From Proteobacteria bacterium UBA3588 (lineage in GTDB: Bacteria > Pseudomonadota > Gammaproteobacteria > Thiohalomonadales > Thiohalomonadaceae), in contig DFMR01000135.1 of the NCBI GenBank assembly GCA_002376325.1, positions 1-13,613 of the forward strand: a stretch of DNA of 13,613 nucleotides. Reading direction: 5' to 3'. Under the pieces are notes generated by a model. It saw only the letters and a program-made list of their open reading frames with translations, ran no database searches and had not been told where the DNA came from. Below, piece after piece: positions 13,585 through 13,613 of the stretch; position 1 is the first letter of the stretch; every line of letters begins with the position of its first letter. The translations under genes and the position numbers were made by a program.

Positions 13585-13613
13585 ATAGCCGTTTTGTGGG
13601 GTGACTTCAGGCG

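Overview
The window is a GC-rich, densely coded stretch of bacterial chromosome. Typical gene families (class II PyrC, RNase T, GrxD, a DUF3301 protein beside Trk genes, an SHP/DHC cytochrome cluster, the N-acetylglutaminylglutamine amide amidotransferase) point to a gammaproteobacterium, perhaps an osmotically challenged or sulfur-type lineage; this placement is inference. No tRNA, rRNA, CRISPR array, transposase or integrase was seen. 

Layout. (1) 1-2308: the last codons of a probable hydantoinase B/oxoprolinase gene, a 12-unit heptamer tandem repeat, a BON-domain lipoprotein, and the amidotransferase that makes the osmolyte N-acetylglutaminylglutamine amide (NAGGN). (2) 2309-2975: a long non-coding stretch. 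It holds two divergent copies of a structured intergenic repeat in inverted orientation. Their main stems differ in sequence but keep their pairing and the same A.A mismatch. (3) 2976-3305: monothiol glutaredoxin GrxD, followed by a strong intrinsic terminator. (4) 3454-6141: a four-gene cytochrome operon: cytochrome b561, a cytochrome b561-diheme cytochrome c fusion, an SHP-type monoheme cytochrome c (DUF1924), and a stand-alone diheme cytochrome c (DHC). (5) 6264-8605, minus strand: rnt (RNase T), flanked by two related imperfect inverted repeats; pyrC (dihydroorotase); and a NinX/DUF2591-like small protein. (6) 8735-11219: a tightly overlapping operon of TrkH-type potassium channel subunit, RCK/TrkA-type regulatory subunit and a DUF3301 membrane protein. 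(7) 11311-12795: a lipoprotein with TPR-like helices followed by ankyrin repeats. (8) 12814-13548, minus strand: a pirin. 

The most coherent biology is the cytochrome operon. It looks like a membrane-to-periplasm electron route: quinol pool to b-type hemes, to DHC domains, to the SHP heme, which in characterised relatives binds O2 or NO after losing an asparagine ligand. Two osmotic functions, NAGGN synthesis with a BON protein and Trk potassium uptake, lie in the same window but not in one operon. The most unexplained signals are the covarying inverted repeat pair at 2325-2805 and the heptamer array at 67-150.
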